Shown: positions 53,742 through 63,067 of the stretch, piece by piece
How the letters are laid out: every line of letters begins with the position of its first letter
Numbering within the stretch: the first letter of the stretch is position 1
Assembly: GCF_039533965.1 (NCBI RefSeq)
Contig: NZ_BAAAUN010000001.1
Coordinates: forward strand, 2,144,950 to 2,208,949
Direction of reading: 5' to 3'
DNA length: 64,000 bases
Origin: Microbacterium luteolum
GTDB lineage: Bacteria > Actinomycetota > Actinomycetes > Actinomycetales > Microbacteriaceae
The notes under the pieces: model-generated
Seen by the model: only the letters and a program-made list of their open reading frames with translations
What the model was told of the DNA's origin: nothing
Database searches by the model: none
Made by a program: the position numbers and the translations under genes

Positions 53742-56720
53742 TCACGGTACCACGGCTGGCTGACGTGCAGCAGAGAACGTCGGATTCTGCTGTGCAAGAG
53801 CCGCCTCGGTGCGGGTGCCGACACCGAGCTTGCGCAGCACGGCCGACACGTGGACGCTCACCGTCTTGACGCTGATGAACAGCCGCTCGCCGATCTGACG
53901 GTTGCTCAGTCCCTCGGCGATCAGCTCGAGCACCTGTCGTTCCCGGGCGGTGAGCAGGTCGGCGTCCGTCGCGGCCGGAGAGGTACTGAGCCCCGCCGCG
54001 TCGGCGAAGGCCGCGACGGACCGCTGCAGCTGCGCGTGCCCGAGGCGCTCGGCGATGTCGGCGGCCTCGGCGAGCACCGGGGCGGCCGCGGTGCGGTCCC
54101 CGTCGCGTACGCGGAGGCGTGCCAGCTCGAGCCGCGCGGCGGCACGGAAGGTCACCGGCACGTCGTCGCCGTCGGCGAGCGCGACCGCGGCGACGAGTCC
54201 GTCTCGCGTGGGCTCCAGGAATGCGTGCAGGATGTCGGACCAGGCCGTGGCGCGCAGCTCGGCCGTCTGGGCCGCCCACGCCGCACGGATCGTCTCGACC
54301 GCGCCCTCGACGTCTTCGCCGGCCGCGCGCAGCTCGGCGATGATCCATCCGGACTGCAGCAGGATCCGGCGTTGGTGGAGCAACGTCGGCCCCTCGTCGG
54401 CCAGCATCGCGAGGACCACGTCGAGAGCTCCCCGCAGATCGCCGGCGCTCTCGGCCACCGAGACCTGCATCACGGTGACGTCGTACCAGATCTGCCGTTC
54501 GACGGTCCCTGTCTCGCGGAACGACGGCAGCGATTCGAGGAGCAGCTCGGCGGCCTCCTCGTGTCGTCCGCGCCAGGAGAGCACCCGGACACGCGTCATC
54601 GTGGTGTACATCCGGAACACGCGCAGCGTGCTCTGAGCGAGTTCACGGGTGAGCATCTCCTCGACCCTCTCGATCTCGCCGAGCTCCAGCAGCGGCACCG
54701 CCATGTTCTGGGTCATCACCGACCCGGACGTCCGTTCGACGCCGTAGGTGCGCGAGCGTGCCAGCCCCTCTTCGGCCAGCTCCACAGCCTCGCGGTAGCG
54801 GCCGAGCAGCGTGAGCAGGTCGGAGTAGTTCACCCGGTACTTCAACTCGGCGGTCGATCCACGGCCGAGAGTCCTCGCCAGCTCGTACTCGTGGAACCCC
54901 TCCTCGACGCGGCCCTGATGCGAAAGCGAAGCGCCACGGACGTTCGCGGCGATCGACGCCTCGTCGTCTGAGCCCGCGCGGCGGGCGATCTCGCCGGCCT
55001 CGACACCGAGCCGGAAGCTCAGATCGAGGTGACCGGCGATCATATGCCGGCTCGCGAGTGTGTTCAGGATCGTCGCTCGAAGCCGGTCATCGTCCGCGCG
55101 ATCGCCGAGCACGGCCAGCGACTCCTGCAGCAGAGGGATGGATCCGGGGCGCCCCAGGTTCATCGTGTAATACGCCTTGTCGCGCAGCAGGCGCGCGTGC
55201 AGGCGCTGGTCGACGGTCATCGGATCGAGCTCGCCGAGCGCCAGGTTGACGACCGAGAGCGCACGCTCACCATCGCCCGCGTTGCGGAGGACCGACCCGA
55301 GCATCAGCAGGAGGTCGAGGCGCTCGATGCCCGCGGCATCCGGTGCATCCGGCACCTGCGGCCACAGCTCCAGGACCAGTTCCCCGAAGCGGGCGGCGCT
55401 CGCGAAGGCGTAGCGCGCCTTCGCGTGGCGCATCGCGTGCGCCGCGGCGATGAGAGCGCGACGGTCGTCCTGCGCGAGCTGCCAGTGATACGCCAGGGCC
55501 GCGGCGTCGCCGCTGTCGGTGCCCGCGCACTCGGCTTCGAGCGACTCGGCATAGGCGCGGTGCAGCCGCGCGCGCTCCCCCGGGAGCAGATCGTCGTGCA
55601 CGGCCTCGCGCAGCAGCGCGTGCCGGAAACGGTAGTCATCGTCGACGACGACGAGGATGCCGCTGCGCATCGCCTCGCGCATCGCCTCGTCGAGACGCTG
55701 CTCGGGCAGATCGACCAGGCGGATGACCAGCGGATGCGTCAGCGGACGCTCCGCTCCGGACACGACCTGCACGATATGGCGCGCGTCGTCTCCGAGCCTG
55801 TCGAACCGGGCGAGCAGAAGGTCTCGGAGACTCTCAGGCAGGGGTCCATCCGAGCAGCAGGCCAGCTCCTCGATGAAGAACGGCACGCCTTCTGCGCGCT
55901 CCTGCATGCGATCGAGAGCGCTCTCGCTGATCACGCGCCCGGTGAGCTGCTCGGCGAGCAGCCGCGTGGCGTCTCCGTCGAGCCGGGACAGAGGGAGCCG
56001 TTCGAGCAGTCGCGAGCGAGTGGCCTCGCCGATGAAGCGGCTCACCGCATCGCCGCGGCGCACGTCGTCGGTGCGGCACGTGATCAGCAACAGGATGCGA
56101 CCGCGGCTGAGGGCGCGAAGCAGGAAGGAGAGGATGGCGAGAGTGGACTCGTCGGCCCAGTGCAGGTCTTCCACGACGAGCACCTGGGGAGCGGCCTCCG
56201 ATGCCGCCTCGATGAGTGAGGCGATCGCGTCCCGGAGACGCTCCGGACTGGTGCGCTCACGCTCGGTCGGACCGGATGCCAGCTCGGGGAGCAGCATCCC
56301 GAGCGCATCGGCGCCGACGCCGACCGACTCGCGGACGCGCTCGATCCCCATGCGGGTCACGATCGACCGGAGGATGCCGGTGAGGGGCCCGTACGGCGTG
56401 CGCGATGCGCCGAGGTCGAGGCACCATCCGACGTGCACGTCGGATGTGCGGTCGATCTCGGCGCCGAACTCCCGGAGCAGCCGCGACTTGCCGATTCCGG
56501 CCTCTCCCTCGACCAGGAGGGCGGCGGGGACGCCGTCGCGTGCGACGTCGAACAGGCGGCGCACCTCGGCCAGGTCGGCGTCGCGGCCGACCATCACGAC
56601 GCTCGGAGCGGACGAAGGCATGGGAACATCGTCCCACTCCCCGGGGACATCCGGGGTCGCCTCTGCTTCCGGCAGAGACCGTGGGGTTCCGCTCGCGGCG
56701 AGGTCGGCCGGGAACGTCAT
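53742..56720 (-). CDS. Large ATP-binding LuxR-family regulator (LAL type)
   Basis: 992 aa. A short N-tail is followed by an AAA/STAND ATPase (Walker A GEAGIGKS at about 72-79, Walker B VLVVEDLHWAD), TPR-like helical repeats from about 400 to 900, and a C-terminal LuxR/GerE helix-turn-helix (LTARERQVLELIAEGLSNRQIGERLFIS). These MalT-like regulators are switched by a ligand and ATP. I choose ATG 56720 because it overlaps the stop of the upstream 99-aa gene (ATGA); an ATG at 56747 is possible. Target genes unknown. Confidence 0.92.
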   Translation of the reverse strand: MTFPADLAASGTPRSLPEAEATPDVPGEWDDVPMPSSAPSVVMVGRDADLAEVRRLFDVARDGVPAALLVEGEAGIGKSRLLREFGAEIDRTSDVHVGWCLDLGASRTPYGPLTGILRSIVTRMGIERVRESVGVGADALGMLLPELASGPTERERTSPERLRDAIASLIEAASEAAPQVLVVEDLHWADESTLAILSFLLRALSRGRILLLITCRTDDVRRGDAVSRFIGEATRSRLLERLPLSRLDGDATRLLAEQLTGRVISESALDRMQERAEGVPFFIEELACCSDGPLPESLRDLLLARFDRLGDDARHIVQVVSGAERPLTHPLVIRLVDLPEQRLDEAMREAMRSGILVVVDDDYRFRHALLREAVHDDLLPGERARLHRAYAESLEAECAGTDSGDAAALAYHWQLAQDDRRALIAAAHAMRHAKARYAFASAARFGELVLELWPQVPDAPDAAGIERLDLLLMLGSVLRNAGDGERALSVVNLALGELDPMTVDQRLHARLLRDKAYYTMNLGRPGSIPLLQESLAVLGDRADDDRLRATILNTLASRHMIAGHLDLSFRLGVEAGEIARRAGSDDEASIAANVRGASLSHQGRVEEGFHEYELARTLGRGSTAELKYRVNYSDLLTLLGRYREAVELAEEGLARSRTYGVERTSGSVMTQNMAVPLLELGEIERVEEMLTRELAQSTLRVFRMYTTMTRVRVLSWRGRHEEAAELLLESLPSFRETGTVERQIWYDVTVMQVSVAESAGDLRGALDVVLAMLADEGPTLLHQRRILLQSGWIIAELRAAGEDVEGAVETIRAAWAAQTAELRATAWSDILHAFLEPTRDGLVAAVALADGDDVPVTFRAAARLELARLRVRDGDRTAAAPVLAEAADIAERLGHAQLQRSVAAFADAAGLSTSPAATDADLLTARERQVLELIAEGLSNRQIGERLFISVKTVSVHVSAVLRKLGVGTRTEAALAQQNPTFSAARQPAVVP

Positions 56721-57016
56721 CGGGCTGTCGCGGTCGCCGGCTCGCATCCGACTCGGACGCAGTCGTCGACGGTGCTCGCCTTCGGGGCGCGCACGTTTCC
56801 CGTCCGCGCGCTCGGCGTGGCCGGCAGGGCCGAGCGCGACGCGGCATCCGTTCGACCGCCGACGATCCGGCGCAGCATCCGACGCATCGCTCCCGCCGGA
56901 CGCGGCACGATCTGATCGGCGTGCTCCTGAAGGAAGCGACGCCGCTCGGCGGCGCGCACGACCTGCTCCTGCTCGAAGGTGGTGACCTGGTGGCTGAGAT
57001 ACGGGTGCTCGAACAT
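56717..57016 (-). CDS. Small hypothetical protein coupled to the LAL regulator
   Basis: 99 aa from ATG 57016 behind a strong GAGGAGA site. N-terminal half is amphipathic and charged (QVVRAAERRRFLQEHADQIV), then a basic stretch (RRMLRRIVGGR), then a low-complexity tail with two cysteines. The stop overlaps the regulator ATG by four bases, which suggests fixed stoichiometry. No family recognised; a partner, ligand-sensing or anti-regulator role is possible. Confidence 0.75.
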   Translation of the reverse strand: MFEHPYLSHQVTTFEQEQVVRAAERRRFLQEHADQIVPRPAGAMRRMLRRIVGGRTDAASRSALPATPSARTGNVRAPKASTVDDCVRVGCEPATATAR

Positions 57017-57120
57017 GATTTCTCCTCGGCGGTTCGCTGTATCCCTACACTCCGCTCTGAGGTGCACCGGGCGGATCGGGCGGATGCCCTATCTTTCGGA
57101 TGCCGATGCCTAGATGCGCA

Positions 57121-57163
57121 CAGAAAGGGGCCCGGATGCAGCGGGAAGCTGCATCCGGGCCCC
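57121..57163 (-). terminator. Rho-independent terminator of the SRPBCC gene
   Basis: Perfect 15-bp arms (57127-57141 and 57149-57163, GGGGCCCGGATGCAG and complement) with a 7-nt loop, followed on the minus strand by TTTCTG. Confidence 0.8.
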
Positions 57164-57179
57164 GAGCCCGCCAAGGCGG

Positions 57180-57635
57180 TCAGGCCTTCACGTCACCGCG
57201 CCAGGCACCGGTCTCGGCGCCTCGGCTCTCGATGAACTCCTTGAAGTTCTTCAGGTCCTTCTTGACCGCGTGCGAGCCGGCTCCGACGAGGGAGCCGAGC
57301 TTCTCGAGAAGCCCCTCGGGCTCCCAGTCGATCTGCACCGTGACACGCGTGGACGTCTCGGTGAGCTTGTGGAACGTCACGGCTCCGGCGTGCTCCGTCT
57401 CGCCCCCGGTGCTCGTCCATGCGACGCGCTCGTCGGGGTGCTGCTCGGTGATCTCGGCGTCGAACTCGCGCTCGATGCCGCCGACCTTGACCTTCCAGTG
57501 GGTGTGGGTGTCGCCGGTCTGCGTGATCGACTCGACCTCGTCGAGGAACTTCGGGAAGTTCTCGAACTGGGTCCACTGGTTGTAGGCGACGTTGACGGGA
57601 ACGTCGACGTCGATGGTCTCGATGATCTGCACCAT
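57180..57635 (-). CDS. SRPBCC (polyketide cyclase/dehydrase-like) protein
   Basis: 151 aa START-like fold. It begins IIETIDVDVPVNVAYNQWTQFENFPKFLDEVESI, the standard entry strand and helix of the family, and ends with a long C-terminal helix. Proteins of this kind bind hydrophobic ligands; the ligand here is unknown. Ribosome site GAGGAG before ATG 57635. Has its own terminator. Confidence 0.9.
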   Translation of the reverse strand: MVQIIETIDVDVPVNVAYNQWTQFENFPKFLDEVESITQTGDTHTHWKVKVGGIEREFDAEITEQHPDERVAWTSTGGETEHAGAVTFHKLTETSTRVTVQIDWEPEGLLEKLGSLVGAGSHAVKKDLKNFKEFIESRGAETGAWRGDVKA

Positions 57636-57746
57636 GTGATGCTCCTCACTGCTCGTCGTTCGTGTCCCTCCATTCAGCAGGCAGCGACGAGGAAGGGCGA
57701 CGGGGTTGACAGCGGTGGCCGAGGAGCCCGTTCGCACGGCATCCGG

Positions 57747-58943
57747 TCAGATGCGGAACCATCGCTGACGCAGCCACGCTCCGACCACGAAGCGGGCGGC
57801 TTCGTCTTCGATGTCGATCCCGATCGTTTCGGCTGCGCGACGCAGGCGGTAGTGCACGGTCGCCCGATGTACGCCGAGGTGGTCGGCCATCTCGGCGACG
57901 CGAGCTCCATGGGCCAGGTAGGCCTCGAACAGCGCGATGGTCTCCGGCGGAGCTTCGGCGAGTCGGCGGAGCGGCTCGGGGAGGAGGTGCGGAGGAGGTT
58001 CGTCCGCAAGCAGGACCGCCGTCGACGCGGCGATCGGATCCGCCCCCCAGGACGCCGATCTGCTCCCCCGCGACCGTGCCACCCGCACCGCGACCAGGGC
58101 CTGCTCGTAGGACTCCCACACGTCGGCGAGCGCATCCACCGACGCCCCGACGCCGAGCACGGCACCGAGCGGCTCCTGCACGTCGGCCGCATCGGTCTCC
58201 CGGATGACGGCCGCCACCACGCTCTGGATGGCCTCGAGGGTCGGCTCGTTGCGGAAGCCGATCAGGAGCAGCGTCTCGGGCATCGTCGGCACGAAACTGT
58301 AGGCATCGATCATCGGCGTCGTGATCGCGCGGAGCAGGGCGTGCGAGATCACCTCGCGGGGTGGCGGACCGCCCCAGGGGGACCATTCGGCATCGAGCGA
58401 AAGGCACATCGCCACGAATCGGCGCGACCGGGTGAACATGCCGAGGTCGACGAGCTCGTCAGCCGCGCGACCTCGACTCACCGCGTCCGGGGTGAGCAGG
58501 CCGAGCATCTCGGACTCGACCTCGGCGTTCACGGCCTCGATCGACTGCGAGATGTTGACCAGCAGGGCGCGGAGCGTCTCGGCGGTCTCGATGACGAGCT
58601 GGGCCTCGCCGGGCGTGAGCGGGGCGACGAGGGTGATCCAGAGGAATCCGAGCACGCCGTACCGGGACCGCAGCGTCAGGACGAGGCGCGGATGCTCGAG
58701 CCCCCACGCCGGATCGGCTTCGAGCACGCGGGGCACGAGCTGCGCGTGCAGCCGTCGCGCCCTCAGCTCGGCACCGAGGGCCTCGGTCGGTCGCCGGGAC
58801 GTGAGGGTCTCCAGCCTCGCCGGGTCGAGATCGTCGTAGTGCGCGCTGCTCGCCAGGAGGACCCACTCGGGGTCCTCGAGCACCACGGATCGGCGCAGCG
58901 ACATCGCCAGCCGATCGACGGTCTCCTGCACGGTGTCGAACAT
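57747..58943 (-). CDS. PucR/CdaR-type transcriptional regulator
   Basis: 398 aa from ATG 58943. Central GGDEF-like/PucR segment and a C-terminal PucR helix-turn-helix (EMADHLGVHRATVHYRLRRAAE). Such proteins activate catabolic genes for purines, amino acids or sugars in response to a metabolite. It is next to an amidohydrolase and a POT-like transporter on the same strand, so these are its probable targets. The open frame to 59207 runs into the amidohydrolase gene and is not used. Confidence 0.88.
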   Translation of the reverse strand: MFDTVQETVDRLAMSLRRSVVLEDPEWVLLASSAHYDDLDPARLETLTSRRPTEALGAELRARRLHAQLVPRVLEADPAWGLEHPRLVLTLRSRYGVLGFLWITLVAPLTPGEAQLVIETAETLRALLVNISQSIEAVNAEVESEMLGLLTPDAVSRGRAADELVDLGMFTRSRRFVAMCLSLDAEWSPWGGPPPREVISHALLRAITTPMIDAYSFVPTMPETLLLIGFRNEPTLEAIQSVVAAVIRETDAADVQEPLGAVLGVGASVDALADVWESYEQALVAVRVARSRGSRSASWGADPIAASTAVLLADEPPPHLLPEPLRRLAEAPPETIALFEAYLAHGARVAEMADHLGVHRATVHYRLRRAAETIGIDIEDEAARFVVGAWLRQRWFRI

Positions 58944-59008
58944 CGGGCCTCCGCTACCTGACCGGCGAGACGCCTCCGATCCTACGCCGCGGCCCTCCTC
59001 CGCCGGCG

Positions 59009-60247
59009 TCACACGACGAGCGCCCCACCCTTGAGCACCGCCGCGACATCGCAGAAGCGCTCGATCCGGTCGAGATGCGCACCGCGGACGGCGACGAGGT
59101 CGGCGAATCGGCCGGGAGCGATCGCCCCGATGTCGGCGGATCGCCCGAGGCAGTCGGCCGCGACCGTGGTCGCGGACTGGAGTGCCTGCATGGGCGTCAT
59201 CCCCCACTCGACGAACTCGGCCAGCTGTCCGGCATTGCGACCGTGCGGGAAGACGATGGCATCCGTCCCGTAGGCGATCCGCACGCCCGCCTCGATCGCG
59301 AGTCGGACGGCTGCGCGCGCCGATGCGCCGACGGTCTGCGTCTTCTCGAGCACGCCGGACGGGTAGTCCTCCCGTTCACCGTGCTCTTCGACCCACTGCA
59401 GCAGGTACGTCGTCGGCACGTAATAGGTGCCGTGCTCGAGCATCGCCGACATCGCGGCGTCTCCCAGAAGAGTGCCGTGCTCGATGGTGCGGACTCCGGC
59501 GCGGATCGCTCGCAGTGCTCCTTCCTCGCCGTGCGCATGCGCCGCGACGAAGAGCCCGTTCAGAGCCGCCTCCTCGACGCAGGCCCTCAGCTCGGCCTCG
59601 GTGTATTCGGGCGCGCCGGGAATGGTGCCGGTGGCGTACACCGCGCCCGTCGCGATGATCTTGATCACGTCCGCGCCACGGTGTGCGATGCGACGCACAG
59701 CCGACCGCACTTCGTCGACGGAATCGGCCACGCCGAAGCGGTACGCCTGCGGGAGCTCGATGTCGAGAGCGAGATCGGTGATCTCGCCGCCACCTGATGA
59801 GCAGGTGACGTACGCTCCCGCGCACACCATGCGCGGACCCTCGCAGATGCCGGAGTCGATCGCGTCGCGGAGGTCGACGTCGACGAAGGCGCGGAAGCTG
59901 CCCACATCGCGCACGGTGGTGAACCCGGCCCGCAGGGTGGCCCGTGCGTTCCGAACTCCGAGCAGCGCATCGCGGGCGGGCGATCCCGTCAGGTACGGGC
60001 TGTAGCTGCCGCGCTCGAGTTCTCCGATGAGGTGCGTGTGCAGGTCGATCAGTCCCGGCGCGACGAGGTGGTCGCGGAGATCGAGTACCTCATCGCCACC
60101 CCCGTGTCGCGCCGACGACCACGGCTCGACCGCGGCGATACGCTCGCCGTCGATCACGATGGCGTGGTCGGTGAGAACCTCACCGGTGAGCACGTCGGCG
60201 ACGGCGCCGGCACGAATGGTCCTGGTGGCGAGCGGTGCAGCGGTCAT
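59009..60247 (-). CDS. Amidohydrolase-superfamily enzyme, Xaa-Pro/Xaa-Arg dipeptidase-like
   Basis: 412 aa metal-dependent TIM-barrel hydrolase of the imidazolonepropionase/prolidase-like group. Metal ligands His70 and His72 (LHTH), a carbamylated-Lys candidate in DVIKIIATG, His in AAHAHGEEG and EHGT, and a catalytic Asp in YGTDAI. Related enzymes characterised from Caulobacter and marine metagenomes cleave Xaa-Pro or Xaa-Arg dipeptides. ATG 60247 shares one base with the transporter stop (TGATG). Together they suggest uptake followed by cleavage. Confidence 0.88.
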   Translation of the reverse strand: MTAAPLATRTIRAGAVADVLTGEVLTDHAIVIDGERIAAVEPWSSARHGGGDEVLDLRDHLVAPGLIDLHTHLIGELERGSYSPYLTGSPARDALLGVRNARATLRAGFTTVRDVGSFRAFVDVDLRDAIDSGICEGPRMVCAGAYVTCSSGGGEITDLALDIELPQAYRFGVADSVDEVRSAVRRIAHRGADVIKIIATGAVYATGTIPGAPEYTEAELRACVEEAALNGLFVAAHAHGEEGALRAIRAGVRTIEHGTLLGDAAMSAMLEHGTYYVPTTYLLQWVEEHGEREDYPSGVLEKTQTVGASARAAVRLAIEAGVRIAYGTDAIVFPHGRNAGQLAEFVEWGMTPMQALQSATTVAADCLGRSADIGAIAPGRFADLVAVRGAHLDRIERFCDVAAVLKGGALVV

Positions 60248-61716
60248 CAGACGACCTCTCCTTCTTGTGTGGTGACGAGACGCCTGCCGAAGGCGAGCCG
60301 CACGACGATCATGGTTACGGCGACGACGACCCCGACGACGGCGAAGACGGCGAAGTAGCCGGTCTCGTTCTCGCCGGGGACGAACCCGTCACCCGCGATG
60401 CCGGCCGCGGCGATGCCCATGGCGGCGGCGAGATAGTGCACGGACAGCATGCGCGTCTCGAATCCTGCGGGTGCCACGGCGCTCGCCAGCGAGAGACCGG
60501 AGGGTGAGACCACGACATCCGAGGCGCCGAACACGAAGACGATGAAGACGAGCACGATGATGGGCGTCAGCTCGCCGGAGCCGGAGGCGACGGCGAGCCA
60601 TCCCATCGCGAGCGCGCAGCCGGCAAAGGCCACGGCGAACTTGACGGCGAGGGACGGCTGGCGTTCCCCCAATGCCCCCCATACGGCGGCGAGGATCGGG
60701 GCGAAGATGATGGTGCACAGCGGCGCGATGCCGAGCACGGTCGATGGTGGGAGCTCGACTCCGAAGATGACCCGATCGGTGCTGGCCTCGGAATGGATCG
60801 CCACGGTCGTGTAGAGCTGCTGGTACAGCATCGCGAACACGGCGGTCGCGCCGAAGAAGGGCAGGTACCGCAGCACGCGCCGTTTGTGTTCGCGATCCAG
60901 ATCCGCCCCGGTGAACAGCTTGACGAACATGCCGACGGCGAGGACGAACGCCCCCAAGCCCACGACCGTCGCCGGGTTGATTCCCGCCGCGACGGTGCCG
61001 ATGACGGCGGCGACCGAGACGGCCGCCGCGAGGATGGGCCAGGCGAGCGCCCAGCCGTGGACGCCGTCCCCCGAGACGACCGGTGCTGTCGCCTCGGTCG
61101 AGCGCCGGAAGGGCAGGTAGATCAGCAGCCCGATCAGGATCGCGACGGCGGAGGCGAAGAAGCCGATCCGGAAGCCGAACTCGGCCTGGACCACTCCGGT
61201 CAACGTGATGCCGACGAGCGCGCCGCCCGCGCTGCCGAGGTAATAGACGGTGAAGCCGGACTCCCGCTTCGATTCGTGCGCGTTGAGGGTGCCCCCGATC
61301 ACGGCGCCTTCGCTCACCCACATCGAGGCTGCCCCGAACGCGATGGCGATGAGGCCGATCGCGAGCCCCAGCTCGCCCGGCACGAAAGCCAGCACCAGAT
61401 AACCGGCGAGCGCGAGCACCGCGCCCCACCGCAGCCCGCGGCCGGCGCCGAGCACGTTGTCGGCGAGCCAGCCCATGAAGATCGTCGCGAGGAAGGTCGC
61501 GGCACTGTAGGTCGACACGATGGCGATCGCGACCGAGGGCGAGAGCTCCAGGCCCCCTTCACTCGCGGCGAAATAGACGTAGTAGACCAGGATCGTCTGC
61601 ATGCCGTAGAAGGCGAGGGCATCGAATCCGGCGAAACCCGCGACGGGGTACAGCGTGCGTGGAAGGCCGAAGAAGGTGCGCCCGGGCGGGGCTTCGGGTG
61701 GGCTGCTGACGGTCAT
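60247..61716 (-). CDS. POT/MFS-type peptide transporter
   Basis: 489 aa with about 14 helices. The first helix FYGMQTILVYYVYF and the loop SEGAVIGGTLNAHESKRESGFTVYYLGSAGGALVG are typical for the proton-dependent oligopeptide transporter group, though the classical ExxERFxYY motif is altered. Expected to import di- or tripeptides with protons. ATG 61716 replaces an earlier unsupported start. Probable two-gene unit with the dipeptidase-like gene. Confidence 0.85.
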   Translation of the reverse strand: MTVSSPPEAPPGRTFFGLPRTLYPVAGFAGFDALAFYGMQTILVYYVYFAASEGGLELSPSVAIAIVSTYSAATFLATIFMGWLADNVLGAGRGLRWGAVLALAGYLVLAFVPGELGLAIGLIAIAFGAASMWVSEGAVIGGTLNAHESKRESGFTVYYLGSAGGALVGITLTGVVQAEFGFRIGFFASAVAILIGLLIYLPFRRSTEATAPVVSGDGVHGWALAWPILAAAVSVAAVIGTVAAGINPATVVGLGAFVLAVGMFVKLFTGADLDREHKRRVLRYLPFFGATAVFAMLYQQLYTTVAIHSEASTDRVIFGVELPPSTVLGIAPLCTIIFAPILAAVWGALGERQPSLAVKFAVAFAGCALAMGWLAVASGSGELTPIIVLVFIVFVFGASDVVVSPSGLSLASAVAPAGFETRMLSVHYLAAAMGIAAAGIAGDGFVPGENETGYFAVFAVVGVVVAVTMIVVRLAFGRRLVTTQEGEVV

Positions 61717-61876
61717 GGCGTCTCCATGGGGGCAGGGATGCCGCAACGCGGCTTCGGGTTGTCGAGAGTCAATCCGATCGCAGCGCTCCGTGGTTTCGAC
61801 GGATGCGGAATTCCGTGATCAGAAATGCGACGGGCGTCGCACTCACTCGACGCGGTAAACCGGTGACGATGGTCGG

Positions 61877-63067
61877 ATGAGCAACGACGCAGATCTGCCC
61901 TTCACGCGAGAAGAGTACGCCGACCGCCTGCAGCGCATGCGGCGCGCGATGGCCGACGCCGACGTCACGGTCGCCATCCTCACCGCCCCCGACACCATGG
62001 CCTGGCTCACCGGCTATCGCGTGCGCTGGTATCGGCAGCACACGTCGACGTCGATGCCACCGGCGCAGTGCATCGTGGTGCATGTCGAGGAGGGCAGCCC
62101 GTTCATCATCGATGCCGGCTACCACGACGAGCTCGCGCGGACCGCGACCGTGCTCGATGACGTGCGCACACTCCCCTCGTCGTCGGAGATGCACGAGGCG
62201 TCGCTCGACGACTACGTGAGCTTCCTCGCCGACCAGCTCCGACCGTGGGCCGGCTCCCGCGTCGGGATGGAGCGGTGGAGCTGCATCCCGAGCCCCGCGG
62301 TCGCCGACGTCGTCGACGCCATGCTCGAGGAGCTCGGATGCCGCATCGTCGACGTCACCGTGCCCTTCCGCGGCATCCGGCGTCTGAAGAGCCCCGCCGA
62401 GATCCGCAAGATCGAACAGGCGCAGGCCGCGGCCGATGCCGGAGTCCGCGCGATCCTCGCGGAGGCGACTCCCGAGACCTCCGAGCTCGAGGCGTGGGGC
62501 ATCTACTCCCTGGGAATGGTGCGCGCGGGTGGCGAGCCCGCGGCGCTGCACGAGACCGTCGCCGCCGGATCGTCGGTCTCCGCACTGCACCGCCTCAGCG
62601 GCCGCGCACTCCTGGGATCGGGGCCGGTGGTGCATCCCGATGTCGCCTCGTCGGTCGACGGCTACCACGCCAGGGCCACCCGCCCCCTGATGTTCGGGCG
62701 GGTCTCCGATGAGAGCCGCCGCCAGGTGGCCATCGCCGCGGGAGCCTACGACGTCGTGCAGCAGCACGGCGTGGTCGGTGCGCCGTGGCAGCAGTTGATC
62801 GATGCGCTGCGCACCTACTTCGCCGAGAGCGGGGCGCCCGGCGCCGGCTCGGCCGCGTACGAACTCGGACTCTCCGTCGCTCCCACCGACTTCGTCGGGG
62901 AATTCACCTGGGGGATGGACGACGAGAGGGACGACGTCATCGAGGCGGGCCTCGTCACCAACTTCGAGTCGTGGACCTCGCTGATCCTCGTCGACACCGT
63001 CGTGTTCGAGGAGACGGGTCCGCGGTTCCTCTCCACGCTTCCGCGCGACGTGCTGGAGTTCGCATGA
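61877..63067 (+). CDS. M24-fold (pita-bread) protein lacking standard metal ligands
   Basis: 396 aa with a creatinase-type N-domain (residues 1-130: APDTMAWLTGYR) and the M24 pita-bread C-domain (FRGIRRLKSPAEIRKIEQAQ). The first Asp ligand position (HPDVASS) is kept, but the second Asp is Arg in GYHARATR, and no His appears at the GHGIG-equivalent. It may be a metal-independent enzyme, as creatinase is, or inactive. Divergent from the transporter/dipeptidase unit and overlapping the next hydrolase by four bases. Confidence 0.87.
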   Translation: MSNDADLPFTREEYADRLQRMRRAMADADVTVAILTAPDTMAWLTGYRVRWYRQHTSTSMPPAQCIVVHVEEGSPFIIDAGYHDELARTATVLDDVRTLPSSSEMHEASLDDYVSFLADQLRPWAGSRVGMERWSCIPSPAVADVVDAMLEELGCRIVDVTVPFRGIRRLKSPAEIRKIEQAQAAADAGVRAILAEATPETSELEAWGIYSLGMVRAGGEPAALHETVAAGSSVSALHRLSGRALLGSGPVVHPDVASSVDGYHARATRPLMFGRVSDESRRQVAIAAGAYDVVQQHGVVGAPWQQLIDALRTYFAESGAPGAGSAAYELGLSVAPTDFVGEFTWGMDDERDDVIEAGLVTNFESWTSLILVDTVVFEETGPRFLSTLPRDVLEFA

